A stretch of 64,000 nt of DNA from Flavobacterium hibernum (GCF_000832125.1 NZ_JPRK01000011.1:248001-312000); one strand, 5' to 3'. Positions 51,695 through 61,710 are shown, numbered from the stretch's first letter. Notes: generated by a model from the letters alone, not told the origin. Translations and numbers: made by a program.

Positions 51695-51768
51695 TGGTCC
51701 CACCTGGGCTCGAACCAGGGACCACCTGATTATGAGTCAGGTGCTCTAACCAGCTGAGCTATAGGACC
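51695..51768 (-). tRNA. tRNA with CAT anticodon (probably tRNA-Ile2, possibly elongator Met)
   Basis: The cloverleaf is complete: acceptor GGTCCTA/TGGGACC, D arm GCTC...GAGC, anticodon stem CCTGA/TCAGG with loop CTCATAA (anticodon at 51734-51732), T arm CCTGG-TTCGAGC-CCAGG, discriminator A, no encoded CCA. The GACTCATAATC arm and following GGTCCCTGGTTC resemble bacterial Ile2, whose C34 is lysidinylated, more than elongator Met. Confidence 0.92.
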
Positions 51769-51915
51769 GGTTTGAGGATGCAATATTACTACTATTTTTA
51801 ATTCACTCCAAATATTTTAAGAGATGTTTTCTATTTAATTTTAAATGACTGCACCACTCTTTTAAAACTTAATTGATTTTCAACATCTTATTTAAAATAA
51901 TTAAAACAGATTTTT

Positions 51916-52320
51916 TTATCTAATTTCCTGACAAAGCTCTACTAAAACTCCATTTGTATTCTTAGGATGCAAAAAAACCACCAATTTATTATCAGCTCCT
52001 TTCTTCGGAACTTCGTTTATCAATACAAAACCTTCACTTTTTAAGCGAATTATTTCGGCATGTATATCATCTACGTCAAAAGCGATGTGATGAATTCCTT
52101 CTCCTTTTTTTTCCAAAAATTTAGCAATCGGACTTTCTGGATTTGTTGCCATGAGCAGTTCGATTTTATTTGTTCCTGTCTGGAAAAATGAAGTCAGAAC
52201 ACCTTCACTTTCTACTGATTCCATTTTGTATGACGGAACACCTAATAATTTTTCGAACAACACATTTGCATCATTCATATCTTTAACAGCAATCCCGATA
52301 TGTTCTATTTTATTAACCAT
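51916..52320 (-). CDS. mce: Methylmalonyl-CoA epimerase
   Basis: VOC-superfamily enzyme of 134 residues interconverting (R)- and (S)-methylmalonyl-CoA in propionate metabolism. Metal and catalytic motifs are NKIEHIGIAVKDMNDANVLF (metal His), KIELLMATNPESPIAKF, GEGIHHIAFDVDDI (His) and GVLVELCQ (Glu). The length is the family norm. It follows the 785-residue lipoprotein gene by 8 bases, so it is probably transcribed with it; methylmalonyl-CoA mutase is not nearby. Confidence 0.93.
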   Translation of the reverse strand: MVNKIEHIGIAVKDMNDANVLFEKLLGVPSYKMESVESEGVLTSFFQTGTNKIELLMATNPESPIAKFLEKKGEGIHHIAFDVDDIHAEIIRLKSEGFVLINEVPKKGADNKLVVFLHPKNTNGVLVELCQEIR

Positions 52321-52328
52321 CTCTATAA

Positions 52329-54686
52329 TTATTGATTGATATAAGTATTAAAATAACCGCACTCGGCTATTACATCTTGATAATACTTTGTGTCCGAATA
52401 ATCTTTTTTTAGCGCTTTAAATCCGTTCCAAGCAATAAAATTAATTTTGTCATCTTCGACGCTCCACCAATTTCTTACGTTATTATATTTATTGTTGTAA
52501 TATTCATTTCGCTCACATTTTGCCAATAAATAAATACATTTTGCTTTTTGTTCTTTTGTCGAAGCTGCGTCAAATGCTTTTTGATAATACATTTTAGGAA
52601 GATCACAATTGGTAATCATTTTTTTCATTGAATCTCTAAATGAATACGGACTTGAACCATAACCCACAATACTTATTTCATAAAAAGTTCTTCCATTTCC
52701 AAAATGTGTAATATTGTAGAACGCATTTCCTAACAATAAACTATTCGTATAAACATCTTCTTTTTGTGCCAATTTATCCTGCATCGCTTTGATGGTGGAA
52801 AGAAATTCAATCTGCGTATATTTCTTTTTTTGATACGCCAAATGATCACAATCGTGACAATCTTTTATATTTCCGTTAAACGGATTTCCTAAAAACTTAT
52901 AATACTGAACAGAATCTGTTTGCTTCATAAATTCAATAGCTTCCGGGATTTTATTTTTGAAAGTCGCCTGAACTGCCTGAAAGTTATTAATATCTTTTAA
53001 TTTCAAACTATAGATTCCAGCACCAATATTCTCGATTTCACTTTTATTTGATTTCGATAAAAATGTTTTTATACCTAACAGATTTTTTTCATCATCATAA
53101 AAAGCATTTCCATCATTCCAATAACTATAACGCGATTCACCAAAAATCTCAGCCAAAACCAAATTCCCTTTTTCGCTATAAAGATTAGACAAATAACTTC
53201 TGCTCCATGAAGATGCATTTTGATAACGAAATTCTTGTCCTTTATAGTTTTTTGGAAGCTCATAATACAACCAATTCAAATCGGAAAGAATAGTTTTTTC
53301 GTTTTTATCCGTCAATTTATCAATTTTACTCAAGTTATTTACAAAACGCAAGAGACGAAGTTGCATTTCTGCTAATTCTGTTTTAGGAAGCGTTTTTACA
53401 GCTTTATCAAAATTCTTATCCGCATTTACATAATCTCCTTTTAAAGTCTGTAAATATCCAAGCGATAAATCCCATAAATATGGTCTATCTGTATTTCCTG
53501 CAGCCGAGATTTTTGCAATTAAATCCAACGCTTGTTTATCAACTTTGCTCTGGTTTTCTGTTTTAATTTCGGCAACAGTCAATTTCTTTTTGGGCTGATC
53601 TTCTCCTCCATCCTTTTCAAATGAATTATTTACAGATTGCTCAAGTCCATTTACCAATCTCGTTGCCAGATAATTTAAATGTTCGCTTTTAGGATCTAAT
53701 TCATAAATCTTTTCGATTGCCTGTTTCTCATCCTTATAATATCCATGAATAGCCCAAAGTGCAGCTTTATCTTTATTGTTTTTTGCCATTGTAAGCGCTT
53801 TATTCCAGTCTGTTTCGTTTTTTGGGCTAAAACAATACGCTGTTACAACTCTTAATTCCGGGCATTTATCAAAAACCTGTGCGTACAAATAATTTGAAAC
53901 TGCATATTTTTTTTGTTTTTGATTAATTCCTGCCACATATGATAGCGCGCGGTAATACAACGTATTTTTAGGAACGGAGCTTTCTGTTTTATTAAAAAAA
54001 TCAATTGCTTTTTGCTTGTCATTACTATAAAAACGAGCTTTCATGGTAAGAAACCAATATCTATTTTTTAGAAAAGGATCTGAGGTCGTGTTGTAAACAT
54101 TTTCGATTGATTGAATCATTTTAGAATCATTGAATGTTTTTGCCACAACTGGCTCATAACTCCAATAATCATTATTGATCGAAACTGTTTCTATCTTTTG
54201 TGCCAAATACAAAAACTCAACAAAACTTTTTACTTTTTCATCTTTCAACGGTATCTTTTTCCCCCATTTTAGCGATGAAGAATTCTCCTTTTTATTTTTA
54301 TAAAACACATGAAGGCTTGTAATTTCTTCTTTGTTTTTAATTACATTTTTATCATCAGAGTAATATCTTGGTTTTTCGTCGCCAATTAAAAAATAATTTA
54401 CTGTAGTGGTATCTATTTTTCCTTTTAAGTACGTTCCCCAATCTGATTTTATATCTTTATTGAAACGCGAATTATGCTCAGTATCAAAACCAATTCCATA
54501 GAAAATACTACCCGACAAAAAAAGCGGCGAATATGATTTATCAGCAAAAGTTTCCGGTGTAAAATTAGAATTGTAACCAAAAAAATCCCAATCATCTCCA
54601 CCGCCGCAGGCATAAATTATTCCGTATGCAAAAAGTAAAACAGTACTAGAAACAAGAAACAACTTGTTTAAAAATATTCTTTTCAT
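52329..54686 (-). CDS. Large TPR-like lipoprotein of unknown function
   Basis: Protein of 785 residues. The N-terminus (MKRIFLNKLFLVSSTVLLFA, then GIIYACGGG) fits a lipoprotein or secreted signal with Cys27. Most of the chain is helical with TPR-like spacing (YAVSNYLYAQVFDKCPELRV, DYVNADKNFDKAVKTLP, DAASTKEQKAKCIYLLAKCE). A CHDCDH motif near residue 610 could bind metal but is not a haem site. I do not recognise the family. The start overlaps the end of the upstream lipoprotein gene by 41 bases and mce follows by 8 bases. Confidence 0.8.
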   Translation of the reverse strand: MKRIFLNKLFLVSSTVLLFAYGIIYACGGGDDWDFFGYNSNFTPETFADKSYSPLFLSGSIFYGIGFDTEHNSRFNKDIKSDWGTYLKGKIDTTTVNYFLIGDEKPRYYSDDKNVIKNKEEITSLHVFYKNKKENSSSLKWGKKIPLKDEKVKSFVEFLYLAQKIETVSINNDYWSYEPVVAKTFNDSKMIQSIENVYNTTSDPFLKNRYWFLTMKARFYSNDKQKAIDFFNKTESSVPKNTLYYRALSYVAGINQKQKKYAVSNYLYAQVFDKCPELRVVTAYCFSPKNETDWNKALTMAKNNKDKAALWAIHGYYKDEKQAIEKIYELDPKSEHLNYLATRLVNGLEQSVNNSFEKDGGEDQPKKKLTVAEIKTENQSKVDKQALDLIAKISAAGNTDRPYLWDLSLGYLQTLKGDYVNADKNFDKAVKTLPKTELAEMQLRLLRFVNNLSKIDKLTDKNEKTILSDLNWLYYELPKNYKGQEFRYQNASSWSRSYLSNLYSEKGNLVLAEIFGESRYSYWNDGNAFYDDEKNLLGIKTFLSKSNKSEIENIGAGIYSLKLKDINNFQAVQATFKNKIPEAIEFMKQTDSVQYYKFLGNPFNGNIKDCHDCDHLAYQKKKYTQIEFLSTIKAMQDKLAQKEDVYTNSLLLGNAFYNITHFGNGRTFYEISIVGYGSSPYSFRDSMKKMITNCDLPKMYYQKAFDAASTKEQKAKCIYLLAKCERNEYYNNKYNNVRNWWSVEDDKINFIAWNGFKALKKDYSDTKYYQDVIAECGYFNTYINQ

Positions 54687-55650
54687 AGTTTTTAATATTG
54701 AATTCGTCCAAATCGTAAAATATAATTTCTCTTGGAGTCTGAACTAAATTCTCATCCAAATCTTCTGCCATTTCTACTAAATCTTTTGAAGAAATTGATT
54801 CTATTTTAAGCAGATCATTTTCTTCGTAAAAAATTCCATTTTTATAATTTGCCTTTTTTACTTTAAAAAATATTGATCCCGTTTTCTCAAAATTAGCATC
54901 TTTTTTTAATTCCTCTAAATTGAGTTTTGAACGAAGACCAATGACTTTTTGATTTCTAATATGAACTCCCCAAGAATATATTGGCAATGCAAAATCAAGA
55001 TGCAATGGGTATTTTTTTAAACTTTCGAGATATTTCTCAGCGATTTTTTTGTTGTAGATAGAATTTAGAGAATCTGTTGCAATTGTTCCCATATTGTAAT
55101 ACATCAAAACTCCAGAATCGACATTTGGAATTTTTGTTTTCTTAAAATATTTCACTTGGTGCAAACGAATTGTTGCCGAAAGCTTCTTTTGCGAAAGCTT
55201 CTTAAATCGCTCAATAAATTTTAGATAATTGTCTTTACTTTTTAATGTCCAGTCGCAATCGATTTGAATTTCCTGACAATTAATTTTATTTTTAAGATTA
55301 ATTTCTTCTACTAACCGAATTGTCTTTTGAGCCAAATCTTCAACATTAAAATTAGGCATTAACATGACTTTGTTTTGTATAAAAACCACTGGAACTATTT
55401 TGAAATTATCGACATTTTCCTGAAACCGAATAGGACTGATAGGAATTGGGTTTTGCGTTACCGGATGCAAACCAATGTCAAAATACCGAACATAAAGTTT
55501 GCTAACGTCATTATCTCGAAGAATTTCCTTTTCTGTTGGAGAAAACTGTAGGATTGTTTTCCAGTAATAAAAAGCCACAGTTGGCTTTTCATTTTTACTG
55601 CACGAAAACAGTAAAAAAGCCAACACACCAATCACGAATCTCTTTATCAA
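54646..55650 (-). CDS. Uncharacterised lipoprotein with TIM-barrel-like pattern
   Basis: Lipoprotein of 334 residues with signal MIKRFVIGVLAFLLFSC. The mature part alternates strands and helices: VAFYYWKTILQF, KIVPVVFIQNKVM, CQEIQIDCDWTLKSKDNYLK, LSATIRLHQVKYF, VLMYYNMG, LDFALPIYSWGV. The IQIDCDW segment with nearby acidic residues resembles glycoside-hydrolase-like barrels (DUF3142 type), but the enzymatic role is unproven. It precedes and overlaps the 785-residue gene, which suggests the two work together. It is divergent from the Ig-like lipoprotein gene. Confidence 0.75.
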   Translation of the reverse strand: MIKRFVIGVLAFLLFSCSKNEKPTVAFYYWKTILQFSPTEKEILRDNDVSKLYVRYFDIGLHPVTQNPIPISPIRFQENVDNFKIVPVVFIQNKVMLMPNFNVEDLAQKTIRLVEEINLKNKINCQEIQIDCDWTLKSKDNYLKFIERFKKLSQKKLSATIRLHQVKYFKKTKIPNVDSGVLMYYNMGTIATDSLNSIYNKKIAEKYLESLKKYPLHLDFALPIYSWGVHIRNQKVIGLRSKLNLEELKKDANFEKTGSIFFKVKKANYKNGIFYEENDLLKIESISSKDLVEMAEDLDENLVQTPREIIFYDLDEFNIKNYEKNIFKQVVSCF

Positions 55651-55823
55651 AACTTAGGAAAAATTATAATTTAACCCAAAAGTAAGAAATTATATATTGT
55701 TGATGTTTTGAAATTTAAAAAAAACAACAAAAAGGCAACACTCGAAATCCTAATAAATGGATAAAAAATTTCTATTAAAGCAAATATAATCGTTATTTTG
55801 TGCAATCAAATTCAGAAACCGTT

Positions 55824-57521
55824 ATGTTGAAAAACAACTTCAGATATATTGCATTTTTATTGGTATTTTTAATGATGAGTTGCGCCAAACGAGGCAGCAT
55901 TACTGGCGGACTAAAAGATACTTTGGCTCCGGTTTTAGTATACAGTTCTCCTGAAAACTTTAGTACTAATTTTAAAGGAGACGAAATTATTTTAGGTTTT
56001 GACGAATATGTTAAGCTTAAAAACCTCAACAAACAGCTTATCATTTCACCTCCAATGAAACGCGAGCCGTTGATTTTACCAACAAATGCGAGTAGAGTAA
56101 TTACAATAAAAATAAAAGATACTTTACAACCCAACACAACTTATAGCTTTAACTTCGGACAAAGTATTGCCGACAATAACGAAGGAAATGCGATTAATCA
56201 ATTCAAATATGTGTTTTCGACAGGATCATATATTGATTCCCTTTCGATTGGTGGACGAATTAAAGATGCCTACGAAAAAAATGTAGACAATTTTGTCTCA
56301 GTAATGCTTTATGAAATAAATGATACTTTTAAAGATTCTGTAATCTACAAACAAAGTCCAAGATACATTACAAGCACATTGGATAGTTTGAGGACTTTTA
56401 AATTAGAAAATTTAAAGCCAGGTAAATATTTTTTAATGGCCTTAAAAGATAAAGGAGGAAACAACAGATTTAATCCAAAAGATGACAAAATTGGATTCAT
56501 TAAGCATTATATTACGGTACCAAATGATACGCTTTTTGAGATCGAATTATTTAAAGAAACAATTCCGTTAAAGGCATTAAAACCAATACAGGCATCAGGA
56601 AACAGGTTATTACTTCCTTATGAAGGAAAACAAAACTTTAAAGTTTCTAAACCAAAAATCACGTTACAACACAATGGTGAGTCTCTTGAAACTATCGTAA
56701 CTGCTTTTCCTAAAAAGGACTCTTTGCAAGTTTGGTTTAAACCATTTAAAGTCGACAAGGTAGATTCGTTATCGATGGATGTAAAAGCTGAACATTTTGA
56801 GAAAAAATTTAATTTTAAAATAAAAGATCAAAAGAAAGACACTTTAAATATTACAGCTGCTCAAAGCGGAATTTTAAATTTCAGGGAGCGATTCACATTA
56901 GAATCAGCAACTCCATTGGTGAAATTTGACAAATCGAAAATCAAGCTAACGAATAAAGATTCTCTTGCCATAGATTTCACAACTGAGTACGACGAATTTG
57001 AGCAAAAATTGTATGTAGACTTCAAAAAAGAACCGGTAGAAAAATACCATTTCACCTTTTTACCAGGTGCTTTGACTGATTTTTACGAAAAAACAAACGA
57101 TACTTTGTCTTATAAATTAGCGACTAAAGAATATGCTGATTATGGAAATCTAGTCCTGAATTTACAAAATGTAAAACGTTTTCCTATAATTGTTGAAGTT
57201 ACAAATGCCAAAGGCGATGTAGTTTACGCAAGTGATTATTCTGAAGGAAAAACCAAAATTGAATTCAATACACTATTACCAGACAAATTTACAATTCGAA
57301 TTATCTACGACGATAATAAAAACAAAATCTACGATTCTGGAAATTACCTAACCAAAACATACGCCGAAGAAGTCTTTTATTATCAAACAAGTGTAGATGT
57401 CCGAACGAATTGGGATGTTGAGCAACCTATTGATTTAAGCGTTCCGTTTAATCCAGAAGTCGAGAAAAAACAAATTGAGAAAAAGAGAAAAGAAGACGAA
57501 AAGAAAAGGAAAGCGTTCTAG
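55824..57521 (+). CDS. Ig-like (Big_5) domain lipoprotein
   Basis: Lipoprotein of 565 residues from the ATG at 55824 (MLKNNFRYIAFLLVFLMMSC). The segment CAKRGSITGGLKDTLAPVL begins a Bacteroidota Big_5-type Ig domain (about 30-130: PENFSTNFKGDEIILGFDEY, IKDTLQPNTTYSFNFGQSI). A DUF-like extended region and a Lys/Glu-rich end (KKQIEKKRKEDEKKRKAF) follow. Such proteins are widespread and unassigned. A frame from 55800 adds 8 residues before the signal. Its TAG stop shares the CTAG palindrome with the convergent amidase gene. Confidence 0.85.
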   Translation: MLKNNFRYIAFLLVFLMMSCAKRGSITGGLKDTLAPVLVYSSPENFSTNFKGDEIILGFDEYVKLKNLNKQLIISPPMKREPLILPTNASRVITIKIKDTLQPNTTYSFNFGQSIADNNEGNAINQFKYVFSTGSYIDSLSIGGRIKDAYEKNVDNFVSVMLYEINDTFKDSVIYKQSPRYITSTLDSLRTFKLENLKPGKYFLMALKDKGGNNRFNPKDDKIGFIKHYITVPNDTLFEIELFKETIPLKALKPIQASGNRLLLPYEGKQNFKVSKPKITLQHNGESLETIVTAFPKKDSLQVWFKPFKVDKVDSLSMDVKAEHFEKKFNFKIKDQKKDTLNITAAQSGILNFRERFTLESATPLVKFDKSKIKLTNKDSLAIDFTTEYDEFEQKLYVDFKKEPVEKYHFTFLPGALTDFYEKTNDTLSYKLATKEYADYGNLVLNLQNVKRFPIIVEVTNAKGDVVYASDYSEGKTKIEFNTLLPDKFTIRIIYDDNKNKIYDSGNYLTKTYAEEVFYYQTSVDVRTNWDVEQPIDLSVPFNPEVEKKQIEKKRKEDEKKRKAF

Positions 57522-58285
57522 ATTTTAATCTCAAAATCGTCTTTATCACTCAAGAAATTGAGTCTTTTTCGCATTTCTATCATTGCATTTTTATCTAGAT
57601 CAGCCACAAAAACACCTTCGGTTTCTTGTGGCTCTATGACATAATTACCCCAAAAGTCAATTAATTGTGAATGTCCAACATGTTCAAAATTATTATCATC
57701 AAGACCAATTCTGTTTACAGCTGCAACATAACTTAAATTTTCTATTGCACGGGCATTAAGCAAAGTATCCCAAGCTTTGGTTCTGACTTTTGGCCAATTG
57801 GCAACATATAAGAGTAAATCATAATTTTCGACATTTCGCGCAAAAACCGGAAATCGCAAATCGTAACAAATTTGCAAACAGATTTTCCAATCTAAATAAT
57901 CTACAATCACTTTTTGCGTTCCCGCAATATAAAATAGGTCTTCTCCTGCCAACGAAAACAAATGACGTTTGTCGTAATATTGAATTTCGCCCGACGGAAA
58001 AACAAACAGCATTCTGTTATAATATTGATTATTATCGACGATAACTAAACTTCCTGTTATCGCACAATCTTTTTGTTTTGCCATTGCTTGCATCCACAAA
58101 ACGGTTTCTCCCTGCATCGTTTCGGCAACTTCCGAAGCATTCATGGTGAATCCCGTCGAAAACATTTCCGGAAGCACAATCAAATTAACATCCGAATCGA
58201 TTTGATTTATTTTCAATTCGAAGCTCATTCTGTTTTTAGCAGCGTCTTCCCAATATAGTTCTGATTGAATAAGTGCAATTTTCAT
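57518..58285 (-). CDS. Nitrilase-superfamily amidase (omega-amidase/YafV-like)
   Basis: Carbon-nitrogen hydrolase of 255 residues. The Glu-Lys-Cys triad is visible: Glu in NLIVLPEMFSTGF (about 42), Lys in YYDKRHLFSLAGE (about 110), Cys in ICLQICYDLRFPVFAR (about 140). The CYDLRFPVFAR signature and short length match YafV/omega-amidases, which hydrolyse 2-oxoglutaramate and 2-oxosuccinamate, by family only. It is cytoplasmic. It overlaps the Ig-like lipoprotein gene tail to tail by four bases. Confidence 0.9.
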   Translation of the reverse strand: MKIALIQSELYWEDAAKNRMSFELKINQIDSDVNLIVLPEMFSTGFTMNASEVAETMQGETVLWMQAMAKQKDCAITGSLVIVDNNQYYNRMLFVFPSGEIQYYDKRHLFSLAGEDLFYIAGTQKVIVDYLDWKICLQICYDLRFPVFARNVENYDLLLYVANWPKVRTKAWDTLLNARAIENLSYVAAVNRIGLDDNNFEHVGHSQLIDFWGNYVIEPQETEGVFVADLDKNAMIEMRKRLNFLSDKDDFEIKI

Positions 58286-58468
58286 ATTCCAAAAATACGA
58301 ATTTTAAGATTAAAACATTTTTTTCTTCAAAAAGCGTATTCTGCAAAATTTTCTCAAAAAACCTCCTCAAACCGTATATCTTTTGGATTATAAAAATACT
58401 TTGAGAAAAAATATTGCAAAAAATATGCGTTTTGTGCAAAAAAAATGCAAACGTGTAAAAATAATATA

Positions 58469-58476
58469 TATATTTG
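58469..58476 (+). promoter_or_regulatory. -7 promoter element for susC
   Basis: TATATTTG matches TAnnTTTG, 44 bases before the SusC ATG and 27 before the mini-leader ATG. No -33 TTTG lies at the usual distance. Confidence 0.5.
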
Positions 58477-58503
58477 GTCGCCAATAAAAACCAAAAAAGA
58501 AAC

Positions 58504-58524
58504 ATGAAAACCAAAGTATTATGA
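58504..58524 (+). CDS. Possible six-codon leader peptide overlapping the SusC start
   Basis: ATGAAAACCAAAGTATTATGA encodes MKTKVL and a TGA whose TG is shared with the SusC ATG. The leader looks like a copy of the SusC start (ATGAAAACAAAGCTAATT). Ribosomes ending here could re-initiate at SusC. It may instead be a chance duplication. Confidence 0.35.
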   Translation: MKTKVL

Positions 58525-61500
58525 AAACAAAGCTAATTTCATTAGTGTTTATTGGGGGAATCATCTTCTCAGCAAACGCAAAAGAGGTTGCAATAAAAAA
58601 GCACCTTTTTGAACAAAAAAGCAGTCAGATTGAAATTTCAGGCCAAGTAGTTGGTCAAGACGATGGAATGCCAATTGCCGGAGCAACTATTTATGCAAAA
58701 GGCAATAAGAAAGCAGCAACTATAACCGATGAAAAAGGACAATTCAAACTGAATATTCCAGAAAACGAAACTCACCTTATCGTTTCTTACATGGGTTATG
58801 GAACTTTAGAATACGCATTAAACGGTACCAAAGATTTAGTAATTAGCTTAAAACCTGCCGAAAATGTTTTAGATCAGGTTTTAGTAACCGCTCTTGGGGT
58901 TAAAAAAAGCAGTAAAGCGGTTGCTTATGCGGTAACTGAATTAAAAGGTACTGAATTTACAAAAGCAAAAGAAACAAATATCGCAAATGCCCTGGTAGGG
59001 AAAATTGCGGGTGTAAACGTAAGCAGCACTGCAACAGGGCCAAATGGTTCAACAAGGGTAATCATTAGAGGAAATGGTTCTTTGAATGGTAATAACCAAC
59101 CTATGTATGTGGTAAATGATTTACCGATTGATAATACGCAACTTAATTTACCAGGCATTGGAAATGGTGCAGGTTCAACAAGAATTAATGTTGACCGAGG
59201 TGATGGAACATCGGTTATTAATGCTGATGATATTAAAACAATCACGGTTTTAAAAGGTGGAACAGCAGCTGCACTTTACGGCTCAAGTGCTGCAAATGGA
59301 GTAATCTTAATTCAAACCAAAAGAGGTTCGGCTCAAAAAGGAATTGGCGTTGATTACAACACGTCGTTTACTTTTGAAACGCCATCGATTACACCAGAAT
59401 GGCAATATGAATATGGCTCTGGAGCCAATGGAAAAAAACCAACCAATCAAGCTGAAGCAATTGCTGCAGGTCGTTGGTCTTGGGGCGCCAAAATGGACGG
59501 AACTGATGTTGTACAATTTGATGGTGTAGCGAGACCATATGTACCACAAAAAAATAACATTAAAAATTTCTATAACACGGGAACAACTTTTATCAACTCT
59601 TTGGCTTTATCAGGAGGAAATGAAAAAGCTACAGGACGTCTTTCGTTTTCGAATATGGAAAATAAAGGTGTTGTTCCCAATAATGATTTTAATCGCAAGA
59701 GCATTAACATGGCAAGTAATGTAAACTTGACAAACTGGTTAAAATTTGATGTTGTAGCACAATACAATTTAGAGAAATCAAACAACAGAGTTACGGTTTC
59801 AGATGCTGAGGCTAACCCGAACTGGGGAACTTACATGATTGCCAATACTGTTGACATTAGAAATCTTTCGCCAGGTTATGATGAAAATGGCGTAGAAGAG
59901 GCTTGGAATCCGGTTGCTGTCGCAACAAACCCATATTTTGTTGTCAATAAAATTAAAAACAGCGATACCAAAAATCGTTTTATTGGAATGTTGAATGTAA
60001 AGTTAAACTTTACTCCAAATTTATTCCTGCAAGGACGTATTGGTCAGGATTATACAGATTATGAGTTCTTTGGATATATTCCTAAAACAACTTTAAACAA
60101 TCCTGTTGGATATGCGCAGGGTTCAAGAATGAAATTGTCAAACCTGAACTCAGAAGCAATTTTAAATTATACGAAGAAAAACATTTACAATAATTTTTCT
60201 TTAAATGCTTTAGTGGGTGTTAACTCCCGTACTACTTTGAGAGATGAAACCAGAGTTGAAGGTTCAAATTTTGTATTGGATAATTTCTATGCTTTAAGCA
60301 ATTTATCGACGCTTACATATAGCTACCCATACGGAAAAACGAAAACAAATTCTGTTTATGCTGCCGCAGATTTGGATTATAAAAACATTGTGTTTTTAAA
60401 CATCACAGGACGTCAGGATTGGTTCTCGACACTTTCAAAAGATAACAATACCGTATTTTATCCTTCGGTAGGAACAAGTGTTATCCTTTCGGATATTGTA
60501 AACATGCCAGATTGGATTTCATTTACCAAACTTAGAAGTTCATGGGCACAAGTGGGTGGCGCAACACCAGATCCTTATGCATTGAACCAATCGTACTCAA
60601 TGATTCAGGGTGGTCACAACGGACAGCAATTACAAGGACCAACGAGTTCAAGAGTTCCTAACTCGACTTTAAGTCCGTTAACTTCTACCACATTTGAAGT
60701 TGGTGCTGATTTAGGATTTTTCCGCAACCGTTTAAATCTTGATTTTGCTTGGTACAACCGTGCTACTACAAATGACATTGTTGAAACTACAATTTCTAAT
60801 GCATCTGGAGCAAATACTGCTTTATTGAATCTTGGAAAAATGAGAAATAAAGGTGTTGAAGTTTTATTAAGCGGTAAAATCATTAAATCAGAGAATTTCT
60901 CTTGGGACGCAAGTTTCAACGGATCTTATAATCAAAATACAGTTGAAGCACTTACAGATCAGTTGAACTCTATTACAATGGCAACTTCTGTAAACGGATA
61001 TGTTACAATTACAAGTGATGTTGGTCGTCCTTACAGTATTATTAAAGGATACAAACCTCGTGTTGATGCTAACGGAAATACTGTTTATAATGTAAGTGGA
61101 GGTTCTGCAACTATTGCACAAGGACCACTTCAGGAATTAGGACAAGGTGTTCATCCTTGGGCAGCAGGTCTTAGCAACGAATTTAAATACAAAAACATCT
61201 CGTTCAGCTTCTTGATCGATGGTAAATTTGGAGGAAGTTTATATTCTGGAACTGATTTGTACGGAACTCGTATGGGATTAACTAAACTAACACTTGATGG
61301 TCGTGAAAGTGGCTTACCAATTAAAGGTGTTGATACTAACGGAAACCCGGTTGATATGGTGATTGCTCCAGAAAACTTAAGAACGTATTATGATGGTTTA
61401 AGAAACATTTCGTCAACATTTGTTTACGATGCAAGTTTTATAAAACTAAGACAAATTATTTTAGGTTACGACTTACCTATTCAAAAAATAAAAGGACTAT

Positions 61501-61676
61501 CAAGACTTCAGGGGGCATCGGTTTCATTTATTGCCAGAAACTTATTCATTCTTTACAAGAAAACACCAAACGTAGATCCGGAATCTGTATTTAGTGCAGG
61601 AAATGCTCAAGGTGTTGAACAATTTGGAGTGCCAAAAACCAGAAGTTTCGGTTTAAGCTTAAATGTTAAATTCTAA
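58521..61676 (+). CDS. SusC/RagA-family TonB-dependent transporter
   Basis: Outer-membrane transporter of 1051 residues. A signal peptide (MKTKLISLVFIGGIIFSANA) is followed by a CarboxypepD_reg domain (about 38-115: ISGQVVGQDDGMPIAGATIY, DEKGQFKLNIPE). A plug (LVTALGVKKSSKAVAYAVTE, NIANALVGKIAGVNV, GTAAALYGSSAANGVILIQT) and a 22-strand barrel ending in the C-terminal LSLNVKF signature follow. It forms the import pair with SusD downstream. The substrate cannot be read from the pair. No anti-sigma FecR gene or hybrid regulator is adjacent in the window. Confidence 0.95.
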   Translation: MKTKLISLVFIGGIIFSANAKEVAIKKHLFEQKSSQIEISGQVVGQDDGMPIAGATIYAKGNKKAATITDEKGQFKLNIPENETHLIVSYMGYGTLEYALNGTKDLVISLKPAENVLDQVLVTALGVKKSSKAVAYAVTELKGTEFTKAKETNIANALVGKIAGVNVSSTATGPNGSTRVIIRGNGSLNGNNQPMYVVNDLPIDNTQLNLPGIGNGAGSTRINVDRGDGTSVINADDIKTITVLKGGTAAALYGSSAANGVILIQTKRGSAQKGIGVDYNTSFTFETPSITPEWQYEYGSGANGKKPTNQAEAIAAGRWSWGAKMDGTDVVQFDGVARPYVPQKNNIKNFYNTGTTFINSLALSGGNEKATGRLSFSNMENKGVVPNNDFNRKSINMASNVNLTNWLKFDVVAQYNLEKSNNRVTVSDAEANPNWGTYMIANTVDIRNLSPGYDENGVEEAWNPVAVATNPYFVVNKIKNSDTKNRFIGMLNVKLNFTPNLFLQGRIGQDYTDYEFFGYIPKTTLNNPVGYAQGSRMKLSNLNSEAILNYTKKNIYNNFSLNALVGVNSRTTLRDETRVEGSNFVLDNFYALSNLSTLTYSYPYGKTKTNSVYAAADLDYKNIVFLNITGRQDWFSTLSKDNNTVFYPSVGTSVILSDIVNMPDWISFTKLRSSWAQVGGATPDPYALNQSYSMIQGGHNGQQLQGPTSSRVPNSTLSPLTSTTFEVGADLGFFRNRLNLDFAWYNRATTNDIVETTISNASGANTALLNLGKMRNKGVEVLLSGKIIKSENFSWDASFNGSYNQNTVEALTDQLNSITMATSVNGYVTITSDVGRPYSIIKGYKPRVDANGNTVYNVSGGSATIAQGPLQELGQGVHPWAAGLSNEFKYKNISFSFLIDGKFGGSLYSGTDLYGTRMGLTKLTLDGRESGLPIKGVDTNGNPVDMVIAPENLRTYYDGLRNISSTFVYDASFIKLRQIILGYDLPIQKIKGLSRLQGASVSFIARNLFILYKKTPNVDPESVFSAGNAQGVEQFGVPKTRSFGLSLNVKF

Positions 61677-61710
61677 GCTCATACTATCTCTAATTTTTAA
61701 ATTAAAAGAC

